64,000 nucleotides of DNA from Zerene cesonia. Taxonomy: Eukaryota > Arthropoda > Insecta > Lepidoptera > Pieridae. The notes under the pieces were generated by a model. It ran no database searches. It saw only the letters and a program-made list of their open reading frames with translations, and had not been told where the DNA came from. Below are positions 35,441 through 47,407 of the stretch, piece after piece. Position 1 is the first letter of the stretch, and each line of letters begins with the position of its first letter. The DNA lies in NCBI RefSeq assembly GCF_012273895.1, contig NC_052105.1, positions 2,170,001 through 2,234,000 of the forward strand. The letters run 5' to 3'. The position numbers and the translations under genes are program-made.

Positions 35441-37198
35441 TGAAACATACCAATTAAAAAAACGGGACATTCGAAATTTAAAATGAAAAAAAGAACACCG
35501 TGGTTTCGAAATTTTAATCCCATTACTGAAGTCCCTCCCCATGCCCCATAAATTGAACTGAGTATTGCGGGTTACAATGTTCCGATTCGAATGTGCTACC
35601 CAATCAATTATCGAACACGCGAAAGCTTTCAGCTAATGCAACGGACATATTTCTCATTTAATGAAAAGCTTAGCAAAGAATTTTATATTTTGAAAATTAC
35701 ATGTTTGGTTGGACGTCCTTTGACCAACTAATACATTACACATTACACAATAGGTATTAATATATAATTTTATTATTTTATAAGCGTTTCGGCTAGGATT
35801 TGCCTGTGGTAAATACATAGCCTATTATAGTCTTCAAAGATCACGTGTTCACTATTTGATGAGATTTAGGAAAATGTATCTTATTTCAAGATTATTAATA
35901 GCAGTTCTAAATTCGTTTTGTAACGGTTTTCTTAGGACTATGAATTTAGTAAAGTTAGTTTGCTAGTATCACGTAGAATAAACAAGTATCGTAATATTAT
36001 ATGAACTGTGCCGATAATCTCCAGTATTTTCGCATACTTTTTCATATATTGTAGAATGTACGCAATCAAATACTGTTATATTTAGTTTTTAGAAAAACAG
36101 AAAACTCTTGAAAAGATAAAAAAATGAGTAATAATTCTTTGAGCTACCCATCGAGTATATAAATTCAATTTATAAACTCAAATATTCATTATATGAGTCC
36201 ATACAACCTTGTCAAACTGGCGTAAATATTAAATTCAAGTTACTAATTTAATTAATTTTCCATATTAGGCACTTCCCAAATGAATGGTATGTCAACAAAC
36301 GGACGGACAATAGTGAAATTAATTTCTCAGTTCATGTAAGGCTCTTAATAATTCATGAGGGTCTGCGTACATCCAGTCGGAATGTATGTCTTCTGCATTA
36401 CATACGTTAACAACGTAAGTTGACCACCACATATGTTTATTCGCAAATTCCCAGCATTATCACACCATGAAGCGAATATTATGAAAGTAATATAATATAG
36501 TACGTCTTTGTATCACTCATAATAATGTCAATGTTCGTACAACTGACGAAAAGTGGTTAGCTATATGCACTCTTAGCAAAACAACGATAGATTTGAAGAC
36601 TAAAACATGTTGGAATGGAATCTTACAATACTCTCTAAATAACTAACTAGTGTATTCAGAAATTACTACCTTACCTTAAAATATTTAATAGGATTTTGAT
36701 TCGAAATCCTTCCTTACCTCGTACTAACTTAAGTATGAATAAAAATCTATCAGAAATTTTGTGTTCAGCCGAATATATACGGTCGTTTGTGAACACACCC
36801 TTACAATAATTACTTAGTGCACACTAAGCTTTATGATAATACCTAATGATATGAGTCCTAGATTTCTGCTCGTGCTTGTTCATTTTAAATGTGGGACTTC
36901 GTATTACATTTCCACGTTATTTTCTATGTAAAGAGGTTAATTTATTTATACAAACCTGAACTCAGTCTGTTCTCTGTTTGTTGGTAGTCATAAGCCATAT
37001 CTCTTTATTCTGTATGTTTAAAATATCTTGTTTAAGAATTTGAGGAATGTAATTTCAAAATTCACGAGGGCAATGGATTAATAGATTTTTTTAAAGAGTT
37101 ATTATACATAAAGAATAATCAAAAAGTAGCAAAAAATTTCACAAAATCTATAAGAATACGTTTTTAAAATGATTATTTTAACAAAATGTCAAACAGAC
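35441..37198. other. AT-rich DNA with a GC-richer island
   Basis: No gene. 35520-35670 (AAGTCCCTCCCCATGCCCCA, CAATTATCGAACACGCGAAAGC) is a candidate noncoding island. Elsewhere nothing is recognised. Confidence 0.3.
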
Positions 37199-37360
37199 AT
37201 AGAACTAGACCAAATTTTAATGAGACTACGCGAGGCATCAACTTTCAAATAAAAATTGATTATGAAAGTGGCTACAAACACGAAGTGGATTACCTAACAA
37301 ATAAAAAAAAACCGTCGAATTGCGAATCCCCTCCTTTTTTTTTAATTCGGTTAGTAGGTT
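37199..37360 (+). mobile_element. Interspersed repeat I, longer copy
   Basis: AGAACTAGACCAAATTTTAATG at the left, GAGGCATCAACTTTCAAATAAA in the middle, and CGAATTGCGAATCCCCTCCT with a T run and AATTCGGTTAGTAGG at the right. This gives the best view of the family in plus orientation. There are no terminal repeats or coding sequence. Confidence 0.65.
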
Positions 37361-37986
37361 TTTAGTGCAATCAAACTAATATTATGCATCATATTACATA
37401 CTATATTATTTTATTCCTGTATGTAAAACTTGTTATGTGTAGAAGATATAAAATTTGTGAACAAGCAATTTTTCATTTCCACAGCAAAACCGCCAAAAGA
37501 CTAACATCGTTACCAAAGTTCGAGAAAATTCGCAAAGAGAAGCGCTTCGCCTCAAGAGTATACACTACAGTACTTCAGTAAGCAGACCACTTGCTTGATT
37601 AGTCTGTAACGAATTATGCGAATTAGCAATAGCGACCACATTTATCTTCTCATGTACTGCAGCGCTGAGAATGGCCACAGAGCAAAAATGCAGACACGAA
37701 ATTTTCGAAATAATTCATGAATAGAATTGAAAAGACCGGCTGACGATTATGTGGATTGCTACTACTTATTTAGACTAAAATTCGCGCTTACGAGTTATAT
37801 TGTAACAAGATTCTTGTTGTTATTTCGTTTTAATGATGTAAAGAAACCATTTCTTATTTCATTAAGTAACATCGTTTAAAGAGATTATTGTATTATTTTA
37901 TTTTATTTTTTCACATTTTCCATAGCTATGTGATTAAAATATTTTCTTTAGCGTGTTAATTTTCTGTTATAGATCTTATATTGTTA
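37361..37986. other. AT-rich DNA, nothing recognised
   Basis: The short frame at 37384-37581 has a basic stretch but no recognised motif. No repeat seen. Confidence 0.35.
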
Positions 37987-38151
37987 TCTTCTTCAAAATA
38001 TATAAAAATCCAGTATCATGATGTATGTTCCCAATGAACTCTTCACCAACTCCGATTTTGATGAAATTTGTCATTTTATGTGTAATTTGGTCCAACTTAA
38101 GATATAGGATAATTTTTATTTCGATTAATTATCCCTTAAAAATTCGTAATA

Positions 38152-38448
<297 letters not shown>

Positions 38449-38636
38449 TGCTTCGTAGACAGCTGGACAACTGAAATAATGTCATATTCGTGTTTTTTTT
38501 TCCTGACATCTATTGGTGAATAATAATACTATTCGCTTCGTTGATAGCTGGACAACTGAAATAACACAGGCACTTTTTATACCGATATTCCTACGGGATA
38601 CGGACTTACGCGGTTTCAACCGCGGGTCACAGCTAG
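38449..38636 (+). mobile_element. Lep1-type Helitron, 5'-truncated, nested
   Basis: It begins inside the family at CTTCGTAGACAGCTGGACAACTG and ends CGCGGGTCACAGCTAG before T. The 3' hairpin is changed to CGCGGTTTCAACCGCG, a perfect 5-bp stem with a different loop. The first ~30 bp occur twice because of the tandem duplication. Confidence 0.8.
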
Positions 38637-38684
38637 TTTTTAATTATTACTCAGCCACAGACACCCCGTGTCCGGGTATGCTAG

Positions 38685-39048
38685 TATACTAATAAAAAGC
38701 TATAATAAATATAATAAACTGTTTTTCCAACTGAGTTTACTACTCTGTGCATAAATATCTAACTTGTAAGTCTCCGCACGAGTTCCTAACTGATTACTCA
38801 TGCACATTTTAGCGTTTTTCTTTAACTGGAAGAACACGCTTTTGACCTATTTTAGTGTGTTGATTTAATTTTCGCTTTATCGTGAATGTACTGTGGTTGG
38901 TCCATACACAACAATTGTTTTAAGACTAATCTTAATTATTTGTGGTTTTATCGGTTTATAAACAACATGATGTACTGGCAGTGCCATATTTAATATTATG
39001 TTTTATTAAACAATCGTCCCGGATATCCGCCCGGATATCAAGATTCCT
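38685..39048. other. AT-rich DNA, nothing recognised
   Basis: No gene or repeat identified. Just right of the nested stack, the sequence returns to ordinary AT-rich DNA. Confidence 0.4.
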
Positions 39049-39221
39049 GTTTATTCCAAGGGAGCACTTAATCGGGATATAAAGTATCCTATCACCCAAA
39101 TCAGGTCATGGTATACCCTATCTGTATACCAAATATCATCAAAATCCGTTCAGTTGTTTCAGCGTGATTGACAGACAAACATCCAAACAAACAAACTTTC
39201 ACATTTGTAATATTAGTGTGA
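39049..39221 (-). mobile_element. Helitron type G
   Basis: On the minus strand it begins TCACACTAATATTACAAATG, a Helitron-like TC start, followed by GTTTGTTTGGATGTTTGTCT and CTGAACGGATTTTGATGATA. It shares AATCGGGATATAAAGTATCC and ATACCAAATATCATCAAAATCC (plus strand) with 47623-47780. The CTAG end is not visible. A direct repeat GGATATC sits just left, in CCGGATATCCGCCCGGATATC. Confidence 0.65.
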
Positions 39222-39235
39222 TGATTACATAGAAA

Positions 39236-39290
39236 TCCTACTAGTATTATAAACTAGCTGCGCCCCTGCTAGTAATCCTAATCCTACTAA
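39236..39290. mobile_element. Scrambled Helitron termini
   Basis: TCCTACTAGTATTATAAA (Lep1-type 5' start) is followed at once by CTAGCTGCGCCCC, the reverse complement of a Lep1-type 3' end, then CTAGTAATCCTAATCCTACTAA. A 5' end fused to an inverted 3' end, with no body between, points to rearrangement or a failed insertion beside the full copy at 39291. Confidence 0.75.
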
Positions 39291-39488
39291 TCCTACTAAT
39301 ATTATAAATGCGAAAGTTTGTAAGGATGTGTGTGTTTGTTGCTCTTTCACGCAAAGACTACTGTACCGATTACAATGAAATTTGGTGCGGAGACAGCTGG
39401 ACAACTGGAATAACGTATACGCAACTTTTCATCCCGATATTCCTACGGGATACGTACTTACGCGGGTGAAATCGCGGGGCACAGCAAG
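39291..39488 (+). mobile_element. Lep1-type Helitron
   Basis: TCCTACTAATATTATAAATG start, body intact, 3' end CGCGGGGCACAGCAAG before T, where CTAG has become CAAG. The stem GCGGGTGAAATCGCGG has one change. Upstream TCCTAATCCTACTAA repeats suggest end duplication. Confidence 0.88.
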
Positions 39489-39844
39489 TATTTCTAGAAT
39501 TTCCACTAGTGTAGTATGAGAGTTGAAATAAAACAAATCATATAATATAACACGTATGCTTATATATTTATCTATAAAGCTTCTAACGTTTACCCCGCAT
39601 GCTCTCTGTCATAGTTTCTTAAAGAAAAGTTAGAGCCGCCAGTTAATTGTCAGTTTAGTTTGAAGGAATCGAGTGCAGAAAGTGGCTTCTCGTGTATTAT
39701 CGACTTATTACTTCTTAGTTCTTTGAGATAAGATTAACGACCTTAACTTAAAATACTATCTTGTTGATTTCTTTGGAGTTCATTGATTTAATGTTATATC
39801 CATGAAACATATTTTGCACTGTAGTATTTTCATGTGTTTGATCT

Positions 39845-39996
39845 TACGCGAGTATTATACATTTAGAAATAGACTTTTTAACGTCACGGGGAGACTGACC
39901 AGTGTTCCCGTGACCACTTTAAAGTGTTCGAAACGTCGGGTTAATAAAATAAATCGCGTTTAAAATCCGTTAAAAAGTCTTTAATTTCTAAATAGT
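39845..39996 (+). mobile_element. Foldback repeat K
   Basis: The left arm (TACGCGAGTATTATACATTT, AGAAATAGACTTTTTAACG) and the right arm (CGTTAAAAAGTCTTTAATTTCTAAAT) are imperfect inverted repeats around a core with CACGGGGAGACTGACC, GTGTTCGAAACGTCGGGTTA and AATCGCGTTTAA. A second copy in opposite orientation lies at 61066-61235 and a single arm at 14854-14925. No coding sequence. It could be a MITE-like foldback or the tail of a larger element. Confidence 0.65.
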
Positions 39997-40213
39997 TTGC
40001 ACTGATTGTCTGAAATGGAATTTCTTTATTCTGCTACTTTCCGAACGATTATGATATTGGGATAAAATGAAATGAATTTATTCGCACGAAAAGTAAAGAA
40101 AAGAGAGCATATGTAACTAAAGGCTGGCGAAGCACTAGGCAAGCAGTACCAGACATTCTTCTGCATCTTGTCATCCATGTATTATGAAAATAGTTTAATG
40201 CAAATACAGTGTA

Positions 40214-40475
40214 CTAGCTTTCCGCCTGCGGCTTTGTCCGTTTAGTTAAAGGAAATTGCATGGGAATATATTTTCTCACTCTCTAGCCCCCCCCCGGTGC
40301 AAAACTCCTATCAAAAAATCGTTCCCTTACTCCTTGAAAGAAGGACAAACAAACAAGAATGCTTTCGGTTTTTTTTAACTTTAACGGATAGTACTCAAGG
40401 ATCGCATACTTATCTATCGGTGATAGATTTTTTGAAATCGGTTCAACAGTTCCTGTGATGAGCTATTAGTGTGTT
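40214..40475 (-). mobile_element. Helitron, another group
   Basis: The plus strand shows CTAGCTTTCCGCCTGCGGCT, which reads as GC-rich hairpin and CTAG terminus on the minus strand, followed by GGAAATTGCATGGGAATATA. Farther right are ATCTATCGGTGATAGATTTT and GAAATCGGTTCAACAGTTCC, the usual 'fit to target' core of these elements. The TC end was not located, so the right limit is approximate. Confidence 0.6.
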
Positions 40476-41393
40476 ATTGGATTTATGTGGATAATGAGCG
40501 AATCATTAAACCAAATCAAATTAACTTTATTGAACTGAAATAACAACTAATAAACCGCAGCAAAGTTATAAAATAAATAATGAAATGCCTGCAGTCGTAT
40601 CCAATATTTTGATTCAAATTATGCAAAACTATTTTCCCCTAATTTGCTGTATTTATCCGAGAATTGATTAATATCATGAATACACAAAACGTTTATAAAT
40701 ATTCCTATAAACCTATGTTTTCAATGATTTTACAATTGTATAAAAATGTAGAAAAGAGGCTGTCTCGCGGATTCGCCGTCCAGTATGATGTTATATTGCC
40801 TATAGCATTCATCAATAAATGGACTTTTAAATACAAAAATATTTTTTCAATTCAGGTTAGGAGTTTAGTTGAGTTGGAACAGTTCTGTAAAATGTCATGA
40901 TGATTTTATTTGCCAAATCAATTATTATCTAGAAAATGAGCATAATCTTTCCTCTTCACTTAAACCACAATATACAATTTTAGAGTACTAGCGTTAGTAG
41001 ATTTATAATCAAAACCAATCTCAGAAACATTTTCCACTTGCAGACAGGGCAACTTTGCATTCACATATCAATTTAACATACACCCATTTAATAATCTTAT
41101 CTAGCAAAAATCCCCAAACTGCGCACCAGAACAACCCAACTGCTGCCAAAAACCGACATAACTGTACCATTACTACGGAATGTCTCAACCGAAGACATTA
41201 GAAGCTCAATTGTTCTTGGCAGCATTTATAAGTCGCGAATTCTGTTCATATGGTTTATCTGTTAAATCTAATTAATGCTGTTTAATTAGGTACGGGAGTC
41301 TTGGCTGCCGACAATGTTGTTGTAATCGTGATTGTTCTACAAATGTTTTTCTTTTTTTTATTTGGTGTTTTATTGATTGGTATTTATACATTT
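40476..41393. other. AT-rich DNA with a GC-richer island
   Basis: No supported gene: the 78-codon frame at 40664-40900 has no recognised features. 41110-41310 (AACTGCGCACCAGAACAACC, AGCATTTATAAGTCGCGAATTC, TAATTAATGCTGTTTAATTAGG) has a mixed composition with homeodomain-like ATTA sites and may be conserved noncoding DNA. Confidence 0.3.
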
Positions 41394-41580
41394 TCAGCTT
41401 TTGACTGCGACTTCGCACGCTTTAAATTCGGAATAGTTCAGATGCTATTATACATCTAAACCTTCTTCTTGAATCACTCTATCTTACTTTAAAAAATCCC
41501 ATCAAAATCCGTTGCGTAGTTTAAAGAGCTATGTAAACATAGGAAAAGCACGGGAAGCGATTTTTCTTTATGTAGCGAGG
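41394..41580 (-). mobile_element. Helitron type F
   Basis: The plus strand reads CAGCTTTTGACTGCGACTTCG, GCTATTATACATCTAAACCTTC, TTGAATCACTCTATC, AAAAAATCCCATCAAAATCCG and ACGGGAAGCGATTTTTCTTTA. The terminal CTAG has changed to TCAG and the hairpin is imperfect. Confidence 0.75.
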
Positions 41581-42142
41581 ATTCGCACTTTATGGAAGAT
41601 TAATACTTAGGACTATTGTGATAAGAGATCTTTTTAAACCCTATATTATAATAAGTATACTTATTCTAACACGTGTACTTATTATAACACGTTTGGTTAC
41701 CCTATAAAGCATTTAACCTGGGTAACACGGCTCTTATCATAACAGTGCTATGTAATGTTACAATGAAAGAATTGACTATAGTAAGCGAATTATTCTTCTC
41801 TCAATTAAATTAACGATACAAATATTATTTAAAACAACATCTATAATTTATGAAAAAACTGAGCAAAATAAACAATTAATTACTTTGGGTAATCAATTAC
41901 TACAGATGAACGCTTTTACATCATTCTTTTAAGACTACGTTGTGGAATTAACTCTACCAATTTAAAAGGGGAAGTATTACCTAAGGCTAGTACATTGCGT
42001 GTTTCAGAGCCGTCGGGGCAAAATTGTCGTTTTCCTAATTACACTATAATTAGTGGTGGTCGTAAGCTTGATAACGTTTGTTAACACGACTTTCTCAGTT
42101 AGCGTCAGCTCCTTTTATTTATTGGTGTTGCGAGTTTTTAGA
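41581..42142. other. AT-rich DNA, nothing recognised
   Basis: No gene. Short imperfect repeats of ACTTATT-TAACACGTG occur near 41650-41700 but do not form a clear element. Confidence 0.35.
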
Positions 42143-42374
42143 TTTTTTTTTTTTTTTTTTATGTCATAGTCGGCAATGGAGCTGGTGGGTCGCCTGATGG
42201 TAAGCGCTACCACCGCCCATGAGCATTTGGAGAGGCGTAAGGTCAATTGCAGACCTTTCGCCTCTACAAATGGATTGCCGACTTTAATTGGGAAGGGATT
42301 AGGAAAGGATTGATGAGAGGAATAAGGGAAAGGACTGGGAAGGGTAAGGAAAAGGATATGGGCCTCCGGCTCCG
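42143..42374 (-). mobile_element. SINE-like repeat D, 5'-truncated, long poly(A)
   Basis: On the plus strand it opens with an 18-T run (its poly(A) tail), then ATGTCATAGTCGGCAATGGA, GCGCTACCACCGCCCATGAG and the purine-rich block, breaking off at GGCCTCCGGCTCCG. The tail is the longest in the window and the sequence is close to consensus, so the insertion is probably recent. The plus-strand frame is again open. Confidence 0.85.
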
Positions 42375-43019
42375 AATTGTGATCAGAACCTCAATGTACT
42401 TTTTAACTCGTCCAGTATATCCCGATTTATAGCTGATCCTGCGCTTAACAAGCCAATTTCGTGGCATAACGTCGTCATTTCCCCGAAGCCTTACAGTATT
42501 TCTATGATAAATCGACAAGTTATGAAACAGGAACACTTGTCGACGTGAAGTTTTATTCCGTTCCCGATTGTCGTCAAACTGACTTAAACTTATGTGATAC
42601 AAGTTTTATATTGTTGGTACATAGATGGTGCAGAATTCGAGACGGAAACTTTACTTCTATTTTATTTGCGAGTGGGATATAAAAAGTATTTTACCGTCAA
42701 AAACTTTGTACAAGGTTGTTGATATTAATATTTTTGAGGGTGAAAACAGGATACAATGAAACTGTGTTCATAAATGCATAGTCGGGAAGAATTAGCAGCT
42801 TCAGAGGCATATGTGTTCCATTTTCATTAAAAGACAAATATTTTTTTTTGGAATTAGTATTTATGGGTTTATGGCAGGGATTTATGAATCAGGTTTGTCC
42901 GTACTCCATATGGAAAGCGAAAACATATAAATTTTTAGTAATTTTGTTTCGTTTAATGTTTTTACTAGCGTTATAAATACGACGATGATCTTGTATAAAC
43001 ATGGGCATCCGCTCCGTCC
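42375..43019. other. AT-rich DNA, nothing recognised
   Basis: Moderate composition at 42375-42600 continues a chance minus-strand frame from the adjoining SINE. No gene recognised. Confidence 0.35.
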
Positions 43020-43194
43020 AGTCCAGTCCGTATCCCGTAAGAATATCGAGACAAAAAGTTGCCTTTATGTTATTCCAGTTATCCAACTGTCTACGTACCA
43101 AATTTCATTGCAATCGGTTCAGCAGTTTTTGCGTGAAAGAGCAACAAACACACACGCATCCTTACAAACTTTCGCATTAATAATGTTAGTAGAA
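43020..43194 (-). mobile_element. Lep1-type Helitron lacking its 3' end
   Basis: The body runs from AGTCCGTATCCCGTAAGAAT to TAATGTTAGTAGAA. The CTAG, hairpin and spacer are missing and replaced by GGGCATCCGCTCCGTCCAGTCC, where AGTCC is repeated. Without hairpin and CTAG it should be immobile. Confidence 0.85.
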
Positions 43195-43811
43195 TAAGTA
43201 TGAGTAGGAAGTAGAGCAACACACAGAGCTCTTCAAGTAGTCAACAATAACAATCTAACATCTTCAGTTAATTTTTTTTTGCCATTTCATGTATATAAGA
43301 TAAAAGCCACTGTTTGTTAAAATTCGAATAAATTATGTTATTCTTACATAAAAGCGTGACACTGTTGTACCTGCAAACAACTCATATGCACAAACCCAAC
43401 ATTTTAATACGAAAATTCTTCATCTCGATATTATTCAGCCGGCGAAAAGTTTACTGGAATTTAAATCAAGGATTTTTGTTCGTCCTTTTGCCAAGTGTGG
43501 TGTGCGGTGCGATCTGAAATAACCATTCCAGTTTTTTATATGAATCGCTATCAAATCCTGCATGCTTTAGGCGGGGTTAAGTGAGGAGTTAGCTTTATTT
43601 TAAGAAAATCATTGGTATTCCCACAGGATAATGATAAATTATAATGGTTTTTGCACAATATGATCATCAAGATTGGGGCAATCATATCATCCAAATAAAC
43701 TGTATCAAGTACAAATTAATCGAATTAAATGGATTAAAAGAAACTTTCGTGAATAATAACAATGAATAATAACATTAACGCTACTTCATAGAATTAAAAC
43801 TTTATAAGTAA
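43195..43811. other. AT-rich DNA, nothing recognised
   Basis: No gene or repeat identified. The 60-codon frame at 43335-43517 has no recognisable features. Confidence 0.35.
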
Positions 43812-44024
43812 CTAGCATACCCGGCCACGCTTTGCTGTGGCTGAGTAATAATTAAAAAGATTAAGATTATAAATTTTTGGTATAATTAATCGAAATAAAA
43901 ACTATCCTATATCTTAAGTTGTACCAAATTACACATAAAATGCCAAATTTCATCAAAATCGGTTGAGTTGGTGAAGAATTCATTGGGAACATCCATCATG
44001 ATACTGGATTTTTATATATTAAGA
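43812..44024 (-). mobile_element. Helitron type C, intact reference copy
   Basis: The plus strand runs CTAGCATACCCGGCCACGCT to TTTTATATATTAAGA, flanked by A and T. On the minus strand this is TCTTAATATATAAAAATCC...GGGTATGCTAG. The hairpin CCAC-AGCAAAGC-GTGG lies near the 3' end. Inside are AAATTACACATAAAATGCC and AATCGGTTGAGTTGGTGAAG. It is 213 bp and non-coding. Confidence 0.88.
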
Positions 44025-45488
44025 TGACATTCAAATGATAGCAATTATTCCACAATATGATTTTTCGTCGAAAACTGAATCAGCAATATAAATTTTTCAA
44101 CAGAAGTTGTACGGATAACAAAATTTTCTCATACAACGGCATCAAAAACTCACGTCTGCGGGTATTCGGTAAATTTATTTTGTTAACGCTACGTTAGCTG
44201 ATATCTTGCTGTGAGAAAACCATTATTCCATAATATATAGGTATATAGAATATATATAAAAGTGCTTGATAAAATATTACCAACTATTAATTCACGTAAG
44301 TGTAAGCACAACTATTAAATTTATATAAAAATATAGAAAATCGTTCGTAATATTAATCCTAATATAAACTGTATGGATTCCATTACGTAACATTTATAAG
44401 ATAACATCTAATATACGTGTTTAGGCAATAAATGACGAGAAGGTAAAATTCCATGTTTCGTTTTGTCGTCATAAACATGTAATATCAGCTTCAACTTATA
44501 AATCTTCTTATTTTGATACTAATTTATTAATTATATATTCATTCAAAGGACAGTCCCATATTTAGGCCTACTTACACACATTTGTTGTACTGTTGAAAAT
44601 TTTAATCATTGAATAATACGTGCACTGTTGTCAAATTATTATTTCTATCTATATGAGAGTTAATGAAACTCTCATGAAACATTGAATGATATAGTTATGT
44701 TGTTGGTTGTGTTCTCTATGGAAATAACAAATTAAATATTGATAATTAAAATACTTCGATATTTTTCATCACATTAAAAATTAAGTATAAGAACAAAAAA
44801 AAGATAACAATAAAAACTGTTGAATTAATTTTACAAATAACCAGCCAATGTATAACGAAATAACGCTGACAAAAATCAGAGCTTTCATCAAATGTACCTA
44901 GAATTAAAGCAGCAAAAACATCAGTATCCGAATGAAAACGAATGATTTGATTGGAGTTTCAAAAGTGTAAACAAAAACAGTATTAAACCTTGGCGAAGAG
45001 TTGTTGGAGTGAATGTAATTCGTTACCAGTACATTCACGAATGAATAGGCATTCATTCGCTCGTTCATTAAATCTAGTTTCATATTCGACGCGTCGGTTG
45101 ATCAGTTTTTAAAACGCCGGGAGTTGGAACTTTACGAAAAATAGTGTAAAAGTTTAACATAATTTGAATAATTTGATTACAAAGTGCTAGACCTTATTGT
45201 GTTTGAATGGCAACCTTTATTATTAGGAGAGTTTAGGTTATGCGATTTCATATATGTGCTAAAATATACAAACAAGTAAAATTTAGGGACTTTTACAAAA
45301 CAATTATGAAGTAAGTTTTATGTTTATTTCGAAAAAATGCTCTTGACTCATTGTATTAGAAATTTAATGAAATGAAAACAACCGTATTTTTCTTAATTCA
45401 CATAACACTCGGATGGCCACATCTTTTTAACACTTTAACTTAGAAATAAAATATTTAAATTTAAAAAAAAAATTATTAAAAGTAAAAT
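44025..45488. other. AT-rich DNA, nothing recognised
   Basis: No gene or repeat family. Near 45000-45070 short ATTCATTCG/CGAATGAAT complements occur but do not form a long stem. Confidence 0.4.
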
Positions 45489-45545
45489 AACAAGACCAAA
45501 TTTAAATGGGCCCACACGGGAGAGACTTTCAAATAAAAAATAATT
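45489..45545 (+). mobile_element. Interspersed repeat I, fragment
   Basis: ACAAGACCAAATTTAAATGGGCCCACACGGGAGAGACTTTCAAATAAAAAA matches the start of the family, with a small deletion where other copies have GGCATCA. The rest of the element is absent. Confidence 0.6.
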
Positions 45546-47407
45546 AAATATGAATTCTAAGCTAGGTACATATTGTTTATAAAAAACTATGTGTATGCGC
45601 CCTTTGAAATTATGGTTTAACAATACATAGCGCATCTATCCAGGAATACCATTCCTAAATGAAATTGATAAAATTCCTTCATTTGTTGTTCACTTTTCCC
45701 ACTAGAAAGAGTAGCAAAGAATGTGATTTATTCAATTTACGGAAATGTCGAATTATTGGAATATCAAAGGTCATATGAACATAAAATTAATTTTTAAACC
45801 ATACCAACATCATTTTCCTTTATAGTATATATGCTGTATATACTTGTACTTATATTTCATAGGATCGCAAATAAACAACGAGACACATAAAGGACTTTGT
45901 CTTGGCCTATTAAGCAATTTCCTTCTTATCCTTCCTATTCTCTCTTCTCTCCTCTTTTGTAAACCCATTGAAATCTCCTATTGTTTTCTATGTTCACAAT
46001 TTTTTTTGGACATTTGCCTTAGAAGAACTTTTAAATGAAATATAATTTGCAGGATGAAAGTATTCAAAAAATTAGTAGCTCAGAGTATAAAACAACTATG
46101 CAGAACAAAATTTAACTCGATCTGAATGCAAAACTCTCGAATATGGCATGTTTAAAGCGAACACTGAAAGTTACAACAGTGATAAGCGGAAATTAAAAAT
46201 CTAAGACGTGCCAGAGATAAAAATTTAATATCACTTCATTTTCTTTTCACTGTTTCGGTTTTTCGATTTTTAAATTATTCCAGTTAATAATTGTTACAAC
46301 GATCTTAGCATACAGGCTTGAACAAGAATCTTTTATCAATTTAATGAAGTCTTTTATTAGAGGTTTATTATCAGACCGATCCTTAGCAACTATCTAACAG
46401 ATATGATAAGCTTTTATTCCAATATGTTCTCTTCAAATTTCCATACATGTTATCAAGTGGTTTGAAATAAATGCTCGAATAAAAATACCCAGTCCTTCAG
46501 CCTTAACTCGCTTGAATCTCCCTCCACAAGCTTGGTGCTTTTCATCAAACACTCTAAAGTAATTTTGCAAGAGTACTACTTCATATTGCATTGAGAGAAA
46601 TGAAAAATCCAGAAATTCATATAATATTCAAGGAAAATAACCATGGAAAACATTTCAGAGTTAAAATTACTATCACGAAGATCACTAAACTCAGCAAGAA
46701 AGGTTCATTGCAATGTAAATTTATACGACTGCGCGGGAATAGAACTTAGTATCTACATAATTTTAGTGGTGTAGGTAAATTTGTTTGAGGTCTTATTATG
46801 TCATTGATGTAACATTATTGTGGGGTTAAATTCACTTATCATACAGACCTTATACATCGCTGGATCGAAGCGCAACTATGGATAGTGTTAAAGGTGTTAT
46901 TTTGCAATATTTTAAAAGACATGTGTATGCGTATATTTTAAATAAAGATTTATTATATTTTGTAGAATTTGGTGAAAGAAATTGAGGTTGTTTAACTGAA
47001 AAATGAAAAAGACTTATTTATTGTTTTACAAAACGAAGTAAAATAAGACGAAAGGAATTGTATTTATTATCATTTCAACGATTTTTTCCGCAATCCAGTG
47101 AGTTTGTTCTAATTATTCCCACATCATTATACCACCTATAACATAAAAGGTACTGACTACTGAATTACTTCAAAACTGTTTTAAGACAGTCCTTAACTAT
47201 CGTTATTAAAATACATGTTAGGAATTACAAAGAACACAAGTCTACGTGTATGTAAGTCAAACAATTTGCATTGTAAGCTGAAGATCTTCCAGAAGTTTTG
47301 GATTGTGTGAATTTATTCAGTACTTGAGTAGCTTGCTTAAAGAAGTGTGTTCTTAGTAATATTATAAATGTGAAGTATGTTTATTTAATGAGCGATTTTA
47401 TGATATA
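45546..47407. other. AT-rich DNA, nothing recognised
   Basis: No gene, repeat family or notable structure. Pyrimidine-rich 45895-45990 (CTTCTTATCCTTCCTATTCT) is simple low-complexity sequence. Confidence 0.4.

Noticed and set aside
42985..43197. Frames at 42889-43197 and 61485-61667 as small proteins
   Set aside because: Both are readings through Lep1-type Helitrons, which encode nothing.
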